In this document: one piece after another, positions 6,908-15,501 of the stretch
How positions within the stretch are numbered: the stretch's first letter is position 1
How the letters are laid out: each line of letters opens with the position of its first letter
Assembly (NCBI GenBank): GCA_002491065.1
Contig: DKVF01000031.1
Coordinates: 4,582 to 68,581, forward strand
DNA length: 64,000 nucleotides
Direction of reading: 5' to 3'
Origin: Peptococcaceae bacterium UBA7185
Lineage (GTDB): Bacteria > Bacillota > Peptococcia > Peptococcales > Peptococcaceae
The notes under the pieces: model-generated
What the model saw: the letters and a program-made list of their open reading frames with translations, nothing else
Databases searched by the model: none
Told to the model about the DNA's origin: nothing
Translations under genes and position numbers: made by a program

Positions 6908-8539
6908 ATGTCAGATCAAATGCGAAAAGTAACTTGTATTCCAGCACAGGAAGTAGCGGAGAAACATAAACTGTTTCAGATACGGTCACGGAAAAAAAGA
7001 GTGGCAGCCTACTGCAGGGTAAGTACGGAAGAAGAGGAACAGCAGTCCAGTTTTGAAACGCAAGTATCTTATTACACGCAATTGATTATGAATAATCCAG
7101 ATTGGACTTTAGTTGGAATTTTTGCTGATGAAGGGATTTCAGGAACGCAGACTAAAAAACGAACAGAATTCTTAAAGCTGATGCAGCTGTGCGAAGAGGG
7201 GAAAGTTGATTTGATTCTGGTAAAATCCATCTCCCGCTTTGCCCGTAATACCTTAGATACATTAAACTATGTGCGGCGATTGAAAGAAAAGAATATCGCA
7301 GTTATTTTTGAAAAAGAAAATATTAACACCTTAGATATTTCGAGTGAAATGATACTTACATTATATAGCAGCTTTGCACAAGCAGAGAGTGAAAGTATCA
7401 GTAAGAACATTACCTGGGCCAAGCGAAAAGAGTTTAAACAGGGAAAAGTAACTATGGCCTGTTCCTATATATTGGGCTATAGAGGTGGTGAAAATGGAGA
7501 GTGGCAGATTGTGCCGGAAGAGGCGCGAATCGTAAACTTGATGGATTTGGCATTTCTATCTGGTATGAGTATAGGGCAGATCAAAAAGCTGTTGGAACAA
7601 CAGGGGCTTAAAACGTCAAGAGGAAACGACATTTGGCAAACAAGTACAATCAAGCATATTCTCAAGAGTGAAATATACATGGGCGATGTATTGTTGCAGA
7701 AAACATTTACAGTAGATGTGTTGAGTCACAAGAGGAAGCGAAATGAAGGTGAATTGCCGCAATATTATGTGCAGGATCATCATCCAGCTATTCGCAGCAG
7801 AGAAATTGCATATCTGATTCGAGCGGAGTTTGCCCGACGTAATGCACTGCGGTGTAATGATACAACAAAAGGGATTAAGAAAGGAAAGTACAGCAGCCAA
7901 TATGCACTAACCGAGTTGTTAGTCTGTGGAGAATGTGGAACGGCTTATCGGAGAGTAACCTGGGCCAAGCGAGGGAAAAAGAAAATTGTATGGCGGTGTA
8001 TTAATCGATTGGTTAATGGTATAGAATATTGTAAACATTCGCCGAGTATGGAAGAAAACAACTTACAGGAAGCAATCGTAAGAGCTATGAATCAGTATAT
8101 TGAAGATAGAGATGACTTGCGGTGGTTGCTGAAAGAAAGCATAAACGAAGCGAAGAAAATTATACCAATCGATAACCAAGAAGAACTTGATGAAAAGATT
8201 CGTAGCTTAGAGCAATCTGTATTGGATTTATCTGAATTATTGAGTATGACATCTGCTGATGAAAGCTACTTTGACAAGAAATTCAGAGAACTAGAAGAAG
8301 AATTGCTGCAGTTATACAACCAAAAACAAGGCAGCCATATGATAGGAAATATGCAGATGAATTTTGAAAATTTGGATGACGAATTATTGGACTTTATTGA
8401 GCAGCAGGAATCTAATATGCATCGGTATAATGATATGTTAGTACGGAAAGTAATACAGAGAATCACTGTGCTGCAGAAAGATAAAATCGAGGTTATATTT
8501 AAAGATGGGAAGAGAATGGAAGTATTGGTGAGAGTATAG
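6908..8539 (+). CDS. Large serine recombinase (third of three)
   Basis: A 543-residue enzyme with a full catalytic domain (Ser in YCRVSTEEEE, DEGISGTQTKKR, SRFARN; residues about 30-180). It also has a recombinase domain (about 190-300, ending KSEIYMGDVLLQKTF), a zinc ribbon (VCGECGTAYRR, then CINR and a later Cys) and a long coiled-coil tail (about 410-520). ATG 6908 is preferred because GAAAGGGGGG lies 6 bases upstream; GTG 6890 and ATG 6902 are in frame. It resembles the first recombinase closely enough to share ancestry. The last 396 bases of the gene recur in decayed form at 9308-9699. Confidence 0.9.
   Translation: MSDQMRKVTCIPAQEVAEKHKLFQIRSRKKRVAAYCRVSTEEEEQQSSFETQVSYYTQLIMNNPDWTLVGIFADEGISGTQTKKRTEFLKLMQLCEEGKVDLILVKSISRFARNTLDTLNYVRRLKEKNIAVIFEKENINTLDISSEMILTLYSSFAQAESESISKNITWAKRKEFKQGKVTMACSYILGYRGGENGEWQIVPEEARIVNLMDLAFLSGMSIGQIKKLLEQQGLKTSRGNDIWQTSTIKHILKSEIYMGDVLLQKTFTVDVLSHKRKRNEGELPQYYVQDHHPAIRSREIAYLIRAEFARRNALRCNDTTKGIKKGKYSSQYALTELLVCGECGTAYRRVTWAKRGKKKIVWRCINRLVNGIEYCKHSPSMEENNLQEAIVRAMNQYIEDRDDLRWLLKESINEAKKIIPIDNQEELDEKIRSLEQSVLDLSELLSMTSADESYFDKKFRELEEELLQLYNQKQGSHMIGNMQMNFENLDDELLDFIEQQESNMHRYNDMLVRKVIQRITVLQKDKIEVIFKDGKRMEVLVRV
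8144..8539 (+). repeat. Direct repeat, copy A (3' end of third recombinase)
   Basis: This intact stretch codes for the last 131 residues of the third recombinase (coiled-coil tail). It recurs in the same orientation, diverged, at 9308-9699. The two copies flank the toxin-antitoxin pair. Sequence before and after the two copies is unrelated, so the repeat boundary coincides with the gene end at the stop codon. Confidence 0.8.
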
Positions 8540-8626
8540 ATGATATAAGAAACACGCTCTCAACAATTTGTAGCAGCCACAGCATAAAAAATAAGGAGAG
8601 AATATAAGGAAATATGAAAAAGCATT

Positions 8627-8655
8627 GCTTTTATGATAATATTCTGATAAAATTA
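8627..8655 (+). promoter_or_regulatory. Promoter of the toxin-antitoxin pair
   Basis: TTGCTT (8627-8632) and TAAAAT (8650-8655) are spaced by 17 bases, about 30 bases before the antitoxin ATG, with GAAAGGAGTG as ribosome-binding site. It gives the pair transcription independent of the recombinases. Confidence 0.5.
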
Positions 8656-8684
8656 GGATAGAATAAACGATATGAAAGGAGTGC

Positions 8685-8951
8685 ATGAACATGATACAAA
8701 TTAGACCTGTTTCTGACCTTAGAAATAAATTTCCAGAGATTGAAACTATTGTAAACAGCGGAAAACCTGTGTATCTTACGAAAAATGGGTATGGCGCAAT
8801 GGTTGTATTAAGTCTGGAAGAATACGCAAACCTGACAGACAGTATCGAGATGAAACTTGATGAAGCCGATAGACAGGCGGCAATGACAGAAGAAAGGCTT
8901 TCCCATGAAACAGTTTTCAGTAATGCAAGGAGTGCGGTGCATGGAAAATAA
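8685..8951 (+). CDS. Type II antitoxin, Phd/YefM family
   Basis: An 88-residue protein with the Phd/YefM N-terminal DNA-binding fold: IRPVSDLRNKFPEIETIV, then PVYLTKNGYGAMVVLSLEEY. The C-terminal helix (about 55-88) should wrap and block the toxin. ATG 8685 follows AAAGGAGTGC; ATG 8691 is also possible. Its last 11 bases overlap the toxin gene, typical of such pairs. Antitoxins of this family also repress their own promoter, here probably the one at 8627-8655. The module probably stabilises the surrounding mobile DNA. Confidence 0.88.
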   Translation: MNMIQIRPVSDLRNKFPEIETIVNSGKPVYLTKNGYGAMVVLSLEEYANLTDSIEMKLDEADRQAAMTEERLSHETVFSNARSAVHGK

Positions 8952-9255
8952 ATCCTATCAGCTTAGGTATTTACCACTGTTTGAACAGGATTTAATCAGC
9001 ACAGCGAATTACATTGCCAATGTTTTAAAGAATGAGGACGCGGCATTACGACTGATTGATGATGTTGAAGCCGTCATTCTGGAAAGACTGAACAATCCTG
9101 TTGCTTTTGAACCGTACCATTCTGCGAAAAAGCGTGACTATCCATATTATCGAATCTATGTAAGGAACTATGTAGTTTATTATGTGGTGATTGATGATGT
9201 GATGGAAGTACGTCGCTTGATGTATGGTGCAAGAGATACGGATAGACATTTGTAA
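8941..9255 (+). CDS. Type II toxin, RelE/ParE superfamily
   Basis: A 104-residue protein with the ParE-like fold pattern: YLPLFEQDLISTANYI at the N-terminus, a central SAKKRDYPYYRIYVRNYVVYYVV strand pair and a final EVRRLMYGARD. The start is placed at ATG 8941, overlapping the antitoxin stop; a longer frame from 8905 would only extend into antitoxin sequence. ParE toxins poison gyrase and RelE toxins cleave mRNA; the sequence does not settle which, although the DxxxR/YGxRD ending is more ParE-like. It is followed by a terminator. Confidence 0.85.
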   Translation: MENKSYQLRYLPLFEQDLISTANYIANVLKNEDAALRLIDDVEAVILERLNNPVAFEPYHSAKKRDYPYYRIYVRNYVVYYVVIDDVMEVRRLMYGARDTDRHL

Positions 9256-9271
9256 CTAAATAAAGATTCAC

Positions 9272-9306
9272 AAGAGCAGTAAATCTACAAGGTTTGCTGC
9301 TCTTTT
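9272..9306 (+). terminator. Terminator of the toxin-antitoxin operon
   Basis: AAGAGCAG (9272-9279) pairs with CTGCTCTT (9297-9304), with the last bases merging into a short T run. The recombinase-like repeat starts directly after it at 9308. Confidence 0.65.
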
Positions 9307-9307
9307 C

Positions 9308-9699
9308 AACGAAGCAAAGAAAATCATACTAATAATAACCAAGAAGAGATTGATGAAAAGATTAACAGTTTAGAACAATCGGTATGGGATCTATCTGAAT
9401 TATTGAGTATGACATTTGCTGATGCAGATTACTTTGATCATAAGTTTAAGGAATTAGAAGAATTAGTGCAGCTATACAATCAAAAACAAAGTAGCCATAT
9501 GATAGGAAATATGTAGATAGATTTTGAAAATCTGGATGACGAATTATTGAGCTTTATTGAACAGCAGGAATCTAATATGTACCGGTATAATGATATGCTG
9601 GTGCGGAAAGTGATACAGAGAATCACTGTGCTGTAGAGAGACAAGATAAAGGTTATATTTAAAGATGGGAAGAGAATGGAAGTATTGGTGAGGGTATAG
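9308..9699 (+). pseudogene. Decayed 3' fragment of a second recombinase (repeat copy B)
   Basis: This 392-base stretch aligns with the end of the third recombinase gene (8144-8539) almost throughout. The copies share blocks such as ATTATTGAGTATGACAT and GAATCACTGTGCTGTA/C, and end with nearly the same last codons and TAG stop. In the recombinase frame it carries premature stops (TAG after AGGAAATATG, and TAG after GTGCTG) and small deletions. No start, catalytic domain or zinc ribbon is present. It is the remnant of a related recombinase, probably from an earlier or tandem element at this locus. Confidence 0.85.
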
Positions 9700-9802
9700 G
9701 AAAGAAAAATTGAACATGAGAAATTGAAATGAAAAAGTAAAAATAGTATACTATTTTATAATAACAAAGCAGAATAATGTATGGGTAGTGGGAGGTAGTC
9801 TT

Positions 9803-12313
9803 ATGAGAGAAATGCAAACTGACGAAAAAAAGGCGTATGAGATGATGAAAAATATGAAAGAAAAGTATGGGACTTTTCATAAGACTTGCTTTCATGTTCA
9901 TACTCCTGCCTCTCATGATTATACATTAATTCAAGATTGGAACTCACAGGAGTATAATAGTGCATCCGACGAAGATTTATTTTCACTGTGCGTAGAACGT
10001 GGAGTAATTTCGGATGTATTTTCTATTACAAGTTTACCGACATTAGAGGACGAACTCGCCATATATAAAGACAAGAAGGAGTTTCTGTCATATCTATTAC
10101 TGGCAAATGAATTATTTCTTCAAAAAATAGAGATCGTTGTGATAACTGATCATCATACGATAGATGGTTATGAGAAAGTGAAAAAAGCGGTAGCTAAATT
10201 ATATCAACAACAGAAGTATGATATATACCCAGAGGTCTTTCTTGGAATAGAAATATCCTGTGCAGACAGGAATCATGTTGTAGGGATATTTGACAGTAGC
10301 TCGCAGAGTAGTATTAGCAAATTACAGGAATGGCTTGAAGATAATCTTATTAACGTGCAAGAAGGTACTTTCCTAACAAGTTTAGATGTTTTAAGAAGTA
10401 TTGAAGAGTTTAATGGTATTGGCTATATAGCTCATATTAATACAGCAGAAATTTTTCAAGAGAAATATCTCAGTGGGGCATATAAAAAGAAACTTTTTAG
10501 TGATGCTGTTGTATCAAAGATAGGTTTATCCGATTTAGAGAAAAAAGAGTTTGTAGAAAATAAAGTGAAAAATTACAGAAACTCTCCAGTACAGTTTATA
10601 TTAGATAATGATGCACATGATATTGATAGTATTGGGGAAAAGGCATTTTACCTAAAAGGGAGAAAAAGAAATTTCTCTATGTTGACAGAGGCATTTTGTG
10701 ATTATGATATATCTGTCAGCTTTGAACAGAAAAAAGCTAAGAAATCATACATTAAGGGATTATATGTAAAAAATAGTGAAAAGGGATTTCTATCGGGCAA
10801 GGAGGATGATGATTTTTGTTTGAATTTTTCTGATGCCTTAAATTGTTTAATCGGCGGACGTGGCACGGGAAAAAGCAGTGTGCTGGAAATTTTAGAATAT
10901 ATCATGTGCCAATATTGCAGAAGTGAGAGGTTATTAGATTTTATTTGTGCCCATGGAAATGCTTGGGTTTTATATGAATATGATGGAGAAGAGTATTTAA
11001 TAGAAATGCGTATGCCTGAGAAGGACAACGCAGATGATAATATTCTAACATGTTTTGGACAGAATCTGACTCGTAGATATTATTTCTCTTATTATTATAA
11101 TGAAGAAAACATAAAGGATTACGCATTTCAAAACTATCTGAAGATTCATAAAGTTGTTCAAAAGGATGGAGGTTGTAAGCTTGAGGTAGTTAAAAGTAAG
11201 CGAGCAATGCTTGAAAGGTTTTTCGACACAGCATATTCGATTAATGGATTGGTACAAGCGGCTAGCGAAGGAGAAATAGGAAACTTTATTCAAAATACTA
11301 TTCTGAAAAATAAGGGACTATCCAAACCAGAAAAATTGAGAAAGCCGAAAAGTAGAGACGATTTATTAAATGTCATTAGTGAAATGAAAAAGAAGTTAAG
11401 CCAAAGGAAAGATACGGTTGATAATATTATTGCTCCATTTAATCTTAGCCAAAAAGGAAAGTTGCGAATTGTGTATACGCAAAAAGGAGTTCCTGAAGAT
11501 CCTGATTTTGCGAAATGGCTTTTTGGACAGCAATATAAAAAAACTATGTGGTATAAGAACTATAATATTACACAAGGAGAGGTTGTTGAGTATTTATTAA
11601 ATCTATACGACAAAATGGGAATTACTTCTTTTGTTGAAATGATATTGACGAAAAACATCCGTAAAGCGCAGAATTTATCAAATCTTTTTGATTTCTGTGT
11701 ACCGTTTAGCTTAATGCTGGTTGAAGAAGAAATAAGAGAAATAACGGAAGAAAATATAGAGATGATGCTTCAAACTCTTTTTGATAGTGTGATTACAGAT
11801 CAAAATGTTTTTCAGATAAAGGAGTATTTAGACATGTATATTAAACAGCTTGAAGAATATTCCTTGGAATTTAATATAAATAACAAAGCTGGAGCGGCAC
11901 AAAAGGAAATATATCGACCAGTAAATGCATTGTCTTTGGGGCAAAAAGTTGTTGCAATGATGACTTTTATTTTGGGCTATAGTGATTATTCAGGGGATTA
12001 TCGACCATTGATAATTGATCAGCCAGAGGATAATTTGGATAATCAATATATTTATAAAAATTTAGTTGCTCAATTGAGAGAGATAAAAGAAAAAAGACAG
12101 GTGATCATAGCTACACACAACTCAACCTTGGTGACAAATGCAAAGGCTGATCAGGTATGTTTGATGTGTTCTGACAATGAACATGGTTGGGTTGAAACAA
12201 CGGGTTATCCAGGAGAAGAAAAAATCAAAAAACATATAATTAATTATTTAGAAGGTGGCGAGGAATCGTTCAAGCATAAAATGGCGATGTATAAAATAGT
12301 TCTGGACATTTAG
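9803..12313 (+). CDS. PHP-domain / ATPase protein (TrlF-like), possible defence factor
   Basis: An 836-residue protein joining two enzymatic parts. Residues about 25-290 carry PHP-type metal-binding motifs: [19 protein letters not shown], an EISC strand, AHINTAEI and NDAHDID. From about 320 an SMC/ABC-like ATPase begins with GGRGTGKSS (Walker A), followed by a long helical insertion, [11 protein letters not shown] (signature), [12 protein letters not shown] (Walker B) and IATHNSTL. This is the layout of proteins annotated as TrlF-family AAA-like ATPases. ATG 9803 follows GGGAGG by 6 bases. It stands alone beside mobile DNA and a toxin-antitoxin pair. A nuclease or phosphatase role gated by ATP hydrolysis, possibly against phage, is inference. 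Confidence 0.8.
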   Translation: MREMQTDEKKAYEMMKNMKEKYGTFHKTCFHVHTPASHDYTLIQDWNSQEYNSASDEDLFSLCVERGVISDVFSITSLPTLEDELAIYKDKKEFLSYLLLANELFLQKIEIVVITDHHTIDGYEKVKKAVAKLYQQQKYDIYPEVFLGIEISCADRNHVVGIFDSSSQSSISKLQEWLEDNLINVQEGTFLTSLDVLRSIEEFNGIGYIAHINTAEIFQEKYLSGAYKKKLFSDAVVSKIGLSDLEKKEFVENKVKNYRNSPVQFILDNDAHDIDSIGEKAFYLKGRKRNFSMLTEAFCDYDISVSFEQKKAKKSYIKGLYVKNSEKGFLSGKEDDDFCLNFSDALNCLIGGRGTGKSSVLEILEYIMCQYCRSERLLDFICAHGNAWVLYEYDGEEYLIEMRMPEKDNADDNILTCFGQNLTRRYYFSYYYNEENIKDYAFQNYLKIHKVVQKDGGCKLEVVKSKRAMLERFFDTAYSINGLVQAASEGEIGNFIQNTILKNKGLSKPEKLRKPKSRDDLLNVISEMKKKLSQRKDTVDNIIAPFNLSQKGKLRIVYTQKGVPEDPDFAKWLFGQQYKKTMWYKNYNITQGEVVEYLLNLYDKMGITSFVEMILTKNIRKAQNLSNLFDFCVPFSLMLVEEEIREITEENIEMMLQTLFDSVITDQNVFQIKEYLDMYIKQLEEYSLEFNINNKAGAAQKEIYRPVNALSLGQKVVAMMTFILGYSDYSGDYRPLIIDQPEDNLDNQYIYKNLVAQLREIKEKRQVIIATHNSTLVTNAKADQVCLMCSDNEHGWVETTGYPGEEKIKKHIINYLEGGEESFKHKMAMYKIVLDI

Positions 12314-12631
12314 TTGTATATTTGTTGAAAGGAAAGAGCATGTTAAAGAAGCAAGTGAAATACCTATAGCAATATTTTAGATTTAACAAAATTATGAGTA
12401 TTGGCAAAAGAGTATATTAGTGTAGAAAGAACGTTTTTCGTAAACTGATATGATTTGCTTATATTTTGAGTGATGTGATTTTTGAGCTTTTATATTAGGA
12501 AACATAGAAAAGAATTCTTTGATATCTAGAAGAATATATGTGCTAAAATGATGTGAACCAAATAAAAAGCGAGAAGTAAGCCTCAATGTGATAAGATAGC
12601 TTTGACAAACAAACACACAGTTCTAATAAGC
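12314..12631. other. AT-rich stretch without recognisable genes
   Basis: No frame with protein character and no ribosome-binding site was seen on either strand. The stretch looks like decayed DNA between the PHP/ATPase gene and the transposase remnant. Confidence 0.5.
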
Positions 12632-12766
12632 ATGATAACGCAAAAAGCAAAGAGAAAACAAGTGATAGTCGAGTATGCCCAGAAGTATAGTAAGAGCGCA
12701 GTAGCTCAAAAATATGAGACAAGCCTGTCGAGTATAAAGCGGCGTTGCAAGCAGAAAGCAGCGTAA
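12632..12766 (+). pseudogene. Transposase helix-turn-helix remnant
   Basis: A 44-codon frame reads as a helix-turn-helix head of an insertion-sequence transposase: VIVEYAQKYSKSAVAQKYE, then SLSSIKRRCKQ, ending in a stop. The usual Trp-containing continuation and the DDE integrase core are absent, and there is no ribosome-binding site. It is best read as the leftover 5' end of an IS3- or IS481-like transposase gene. Confidence 0.55.
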
Positions 12767-12834
12767 TAGCAACAAACTGATAAAGGATGTAGGATCAGAG
12801 TGAAAAGATGTACTTCATTTGAAAAATGGAAAAG

Positions 12835-12886
12835 TGGCATCTACATTGGGCGATTTGCATTTTTTTATTGTCCAATATAGATGCCA
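12835..12886. repeat. Imperfect 20-base inverted repeat (hairpin)
   Basis: TGGCATCTACATTGGGCGAT (12835-12854) is matched by the inverted copy at 12867-12886 with three differences, leaving a 12-base loop. It is not followed by a T run. It could be the fused ends of a small transposable element near the transposase remnant, or an mRNA hairpin. Confidence 0.6.
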
Positions 12887-12917
12887 TAGGCGCAAAGCCG
12901 GTTATATCACAGGTTTG

Positions 12918-12951
12918 AGAGCATTTTGATGAATTCAGAATGCTCTTTTTT
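12918..12951 (+). terminator. Intrinsic terminator
   Basis: AGAGCATT (12918-12925) pairs with AATGCTCT (12939-12946), followed by a T run to 12951. No intact gene lies directly upstream, so it may have belonged to lost sequence. It would insulate the rimP operon from the island. Confidence 0.7.
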
Positions 12952-13208
12952 ATATAGATGATATTGGAAAATATTACATAATATTATTGTAAATGGAAAA
13001 TTAAGAATGAGAGTTGAACTTTGTGTTAAGAAGGAGAACAGGAGAGAGGTATCGCTTAGGAATATAAAGTTGTGCTAGGCTATGTGGATTCTGTGATATT
13101 CAGGACATTTGCCGCATTGATCCAGATATAGTTTTATTGCAAACATACCTTATGTTGTGTGAAAATATTTTCGTTTTCGCGCTGGCTTAGACAAATGCGA
13201 AGTTTTGC

Positions 13209-13237
13209 TTGCTATCTTCCAATAAGTGTGATATGAT
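13209..13237 (+). promoter_or_regulatory. Promoter of the rimP-nusA-infB operon
   Basis: TTGCTA (13209-13214) and TATGAT (13232-13237) are 17 bases apart. They lie upstream of the leader hairpin and about 100 bases before rimP. The roughly 250 bases before it (12952-13208) show no gene and mark the transition from island to core. Confidence 0.55.
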
Positions 13238-13264
13238 AAATGTAACCGAAAAGGTATTGCCGAA

Positions 13265-13295
13265 AAGAGTGGGATTATCCCGCTCTTTCTTGTTT
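13265..13295 (+). promoter_or_regulatory. Terminator-like leader hairpin (attenuator) before rimP
   Basis: AAGAGTGGG (13265-13273) pairs perfectly with CCCGCTCTT (13279-13287) over a 5-base loop and runs into TCTTGTTT. It lies between the promoter and the rimP start, about 45 bases from the ATG. An intrinsic terminator here would make the operon subject to readthrough control, possibly by NusA encoded within it (inference). Confidence 0.55.
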
Positions 13296-13338
13296 ATATC
13301 GAAGGATTGCAAAATAAAAAGAAACAGAGGTGAAAGAA

Positions 13339-13800
13339 ATGGGTAAAATTGAAGATGCTGTTTGGAAAATGGCAGAACCGCTGGTGACGGAGAACGGACT
13401 GGAATTAATTGATGTGGAATATGTAAAAGAAGGCGCTGAATGGTATTTGCGGCTGTTTTTAGACAAAAATGGCGAAAACGGGGTCGATTTGGACGACTGT
13501 GAGCTGATCAGCCGAAAATTTAGCGACTTATTGGAGACGACTGACCCGATAGAACAGGCCTACCGCCTGGAGGTATCTTCGCCGGGTATTGAACGGCCGT
13601 TGAAACGCACCAAGGATTTTCAGCGTTTTTGTGGGGAAAAAGTACAGGTGAAAACCTTTGCAGAGGTTCAGGGGAAAAAACAGTTTATCGGAATTTTAGG
13701 TGAGACGACGGAAGACAGCGTTCAACTGGATATGGATGGGACTATGGTGTCAATCCCGCGAAAGCAAATCAGCAAGGCAAATTTAGTATGGGAATTTTAG
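13339..13800 (+). CDS. rimP: Ribosome maturation factor RimP
   Basis: A 153-residue protein needed for assembly of the 30S subunit. It shows the RimP pattern: an N-terminal alpha/beta domain (GLELIDVEYVKEGAEWYLRL, then FLDKNGENGVDLDDCELISR), the conserved YRLEVSSPGIERPLK, and a C-terminal SH3-like domain beginning about residue 85. ATG 13339 is preferred to GTG 13330 because GAGGTG lies 6 bases before it. It heads the conserved run rimP-nusA-ylxR-ylxQ-infB-rbfA, with nusA starting 18 bases downstream. Confidence 0.95.
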   Translation: MGKIEDAVWKMAEPLVTENGLELIDVEYVKEGAEWYLRLFLDKNGENGVDLDDCELISRKFSDLLETTDPIEQAYRLEVSSPGIERPLKRTKDFQRFCGEKVQVKTFAEVQGKKQFIGILGETTEDSVQLDMDGTMVSIPRKQISKANLVWEF

Positions 13801-13818
13801 TTGAGGAGGATATAAAAG

Positions 13819-14913
13819 GTGAGTACAGAGTTGTTGCAGGCTTTACATGATCTGGGGAAGGAAAAAGGCATTGAACCAGAGATTATCTTAGAAGCAGTGG
13901 AGGCCGCGCTGATTTCAGCCTACAAGAAAAATTTTGGTTCTGCGCAGAACGTGCAGGTAAATATCGATTCGGTTACAGGTGAGTTTCACGTATATACCTG
14001 TTATAACGTAGTAGAAGAAGTAAGCAATGAGAAAACAGAAATCTCTTTGGAAGAGGCACAAAAACGCAATCCCAGTTATCAGGTAGGGGATGTCATCAAT
14101 GAGGAGGTCACACCGCGCAATTTTGGTCGAATTGCGGCGCAGACTGCTAAGCAGGTAGTTGTACAGCGTATTCGCGAGGCAGAGCGGGGCATGATTTATA
14201 ATGAGTTTTCTGAACGGGAAAGCGATATCGTAACAGGCACGGTGCAGCGTATTGAAAATCGCAACTATTATATTGATTTGGGTAAAATCGAAGCAGTGCT
14301 AGGCCCAAATGAACAGATTCCAGGCGAGAGCTATGAAATGTTTGAGCGAATCAAGGCGTACATCGTGGAAGTAAGAAAATCGGCAAAAGGCCCACAGATT
14401 ATGGTATCCCGTACCCATCCAGGATTGCTGAAACGGCTCTTTGAGTTGGAAGTGCCGGAGATTCAAGAGGGTGTAGTAGAAATCAAATCGGTAGCACGGG
14501 AAGCAGGATATCGCTCCAAGCTGTCGGTGTACTCTCATGATGAGAATGTAGACTGTATTGGTGCGTGTATTGGCGCCAGAGGTGCCCGTGTGCAGGCGAT
14601 TGTGGATGAACTGCGGGGCGAAAAAATTGATATCGTAAAATGGAACGAGGATCCCAGTATCTATATCGCTAGCGCATTGAGTCCTGCCAAAGTATTGGAT
14701 GTACAGGTTAATGAGGATGAGAAAAAAGCACAGGTGATTGTACCTGATTATCAGCTATCTTTAGCCATCGGGAGAGAAGGACAGAATGCGCGCTTAGCGG
14801 CTAAATTGACCGGTTGGAAAATTGATATCAAAAGTGAAAGTCAGGCGCAAGAAGCCGGCATTGATTATGAAGAACGGGAATACGAAGAAACTGAGGATTA
14901 TCTGGAGGAGTAA
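13819..14913 (+). CDS. nusA: Transcription termination/antitermination factor NusA
   Basis: A 364-residue RNA-polymerase-associated factor controlling pausing, termination and antitermination. The order is an N-terminal polymerase-binding domain (1-125), an S1 domain (about 130-200, IVTGTVQRIENRNYYIDLG) and two KH domains (about 230-345, including GACIGARGARVQ and LAIGREGQNARLAAKLTGW). The acidic repeats of the longer proteobacterial form are absent, as is usual in Firmicutes; only a short acidic tail (YEEREYEETEDYLEE) remains. The start is GTG 13819 behind GAGGAGG. It lies between rimP and ylxR and may feed back on the leader at 13265. Confidence 0.97.
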   Translation: MSTELLQALHDLGKEKGIEPEIILEAVEAALISAYKKNFGSAQNVQVNIDSVTGEFHVYTCYNVVEEVSNEKTEISLEEAQKRNPSYQVGDVINEEVTPRNFGRIAAQTAKQVVVQRIREAERGMIYNEFSERESDIVTGTVQRIENRNYYIDLGKIEAVLGPNEQIPGESYEMFERIKAYIVEVRKSAKGPQIMVSRTHPGLLKRLFELEVPEIQEGVVEIKSVAREAGYRSKLSVYSHDENVDCIGACIGARGARVQAIVDELRGEKIDIVKWNEDPSIYIASALSPAKVLDVQVNEDEKKAQVIVPDYQLSLAIGREGQNARLAAKLTGWKIDIKSESQAQEAGIDYEEREYEETEDYLEE

Positions 14914-14915
14914 GA

Positions 14916-15173
14916 ATGCCGAAAAAGATACCACAGAGAACCTGTATGGGTTGTCAGACAAAAAAGGATAAACGGGATTTGGTGCGAATCGTGCGTTCTC
15001 CTGAGGGAGAGATTTCTGTTGATCTGACAGGGAAAAAGCCCGGCAGAGGGGCATATATTTGTCCTGATCTGGAATGTCTCAACAAGGTCGTAAAAAGTAA
15101 ACGGTTGGAGCGCAGTCTGGAGACTGCAATTTCTCAGGAAATTTATGAAAAATTAAAGGAACAACTGTCATGA
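14916..15173 (+). CDS. ylxR: YlxR family RNA-binding protein (RnpM)
   Basis: An 85-residue protein of the DUF448/YlxR family. The sequence shows the conserved RTCMGCQ knuckle near the N-terminus and the GKKPGRGAYIC motif at about 45-57, followed by a basic helix. Members bind RNA; in Bacillus subtilis the homologue has been described as a modulator of RNase P. It starts 2 bases after the nusA stop with GGAGGAG upstream and overlaps ylxQ by four bases, so the three are coupled. Confidence 0.92.
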   Translation: MPKKIPQRTCMGCQTKKDKRDLVRIVRSPEGEISVDLTGKKPGRGAYICPDLECLNKVVKSKRLERSLETAISQEIYEKLKEQLS

Positions 15174-15478
15174 ACATACAGGGGATTCTCACTTTGATGG
15201 GATTTGCGCAGAAGGCTGGAAAGCTGGCAGCAGGAGAGTCTGCTGTGGAGAACTTTCTGAAAAAAGGCAGAGTAAGGCTGCTAGTGCTCTCTGAGGAATT
15301 GTCAGAGCAGCGCAGAGATTTCTGGCAAAAGCAGGCGCAGTTATATGAAATCACAGCGATTACCATTCCAGTAACGAAAGTGGAGATTGGATTGGCAGTG
15401 GGGCAGTCCCCACGGGGAATCATTGGGATGATGGATTCGAAAATGGCGGAGGCTGTGATGAAGAAACTAGAGGATTAA
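15170..15478 (+). CDS. ylxQ: L7Ae-like ribosomal/RNA-binding protein YlxQ
   Basis: A 102-residue protein of the L7Ae/L30e/S12e fold, expected to bind kink-turn RNA. Visible features are [22 protein letters not shown] at the N-terminus, a [11 protein letters not shown] strand-helix, and [17 protein letters not shown] near the C-terminus. Its ATG overlaps the ylxR stop (ATGA), and infB begins 23 bases downstream. The physiological partner is not settled in any species I know of. Confidence 0.9.
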   Translation: MNIQGILTLMGFAQKAGKLAAGESAVENFLKKGRVRLLVLSEELSEQRRDFWQKQAQLYEITAITIPVTKVEIGLAVGQSPRGIIGMMDSKMAEAVMKKLED

Positions 15479-15501
15479 AAAAATTTTTTGGGGGTGGCTT
15501 G

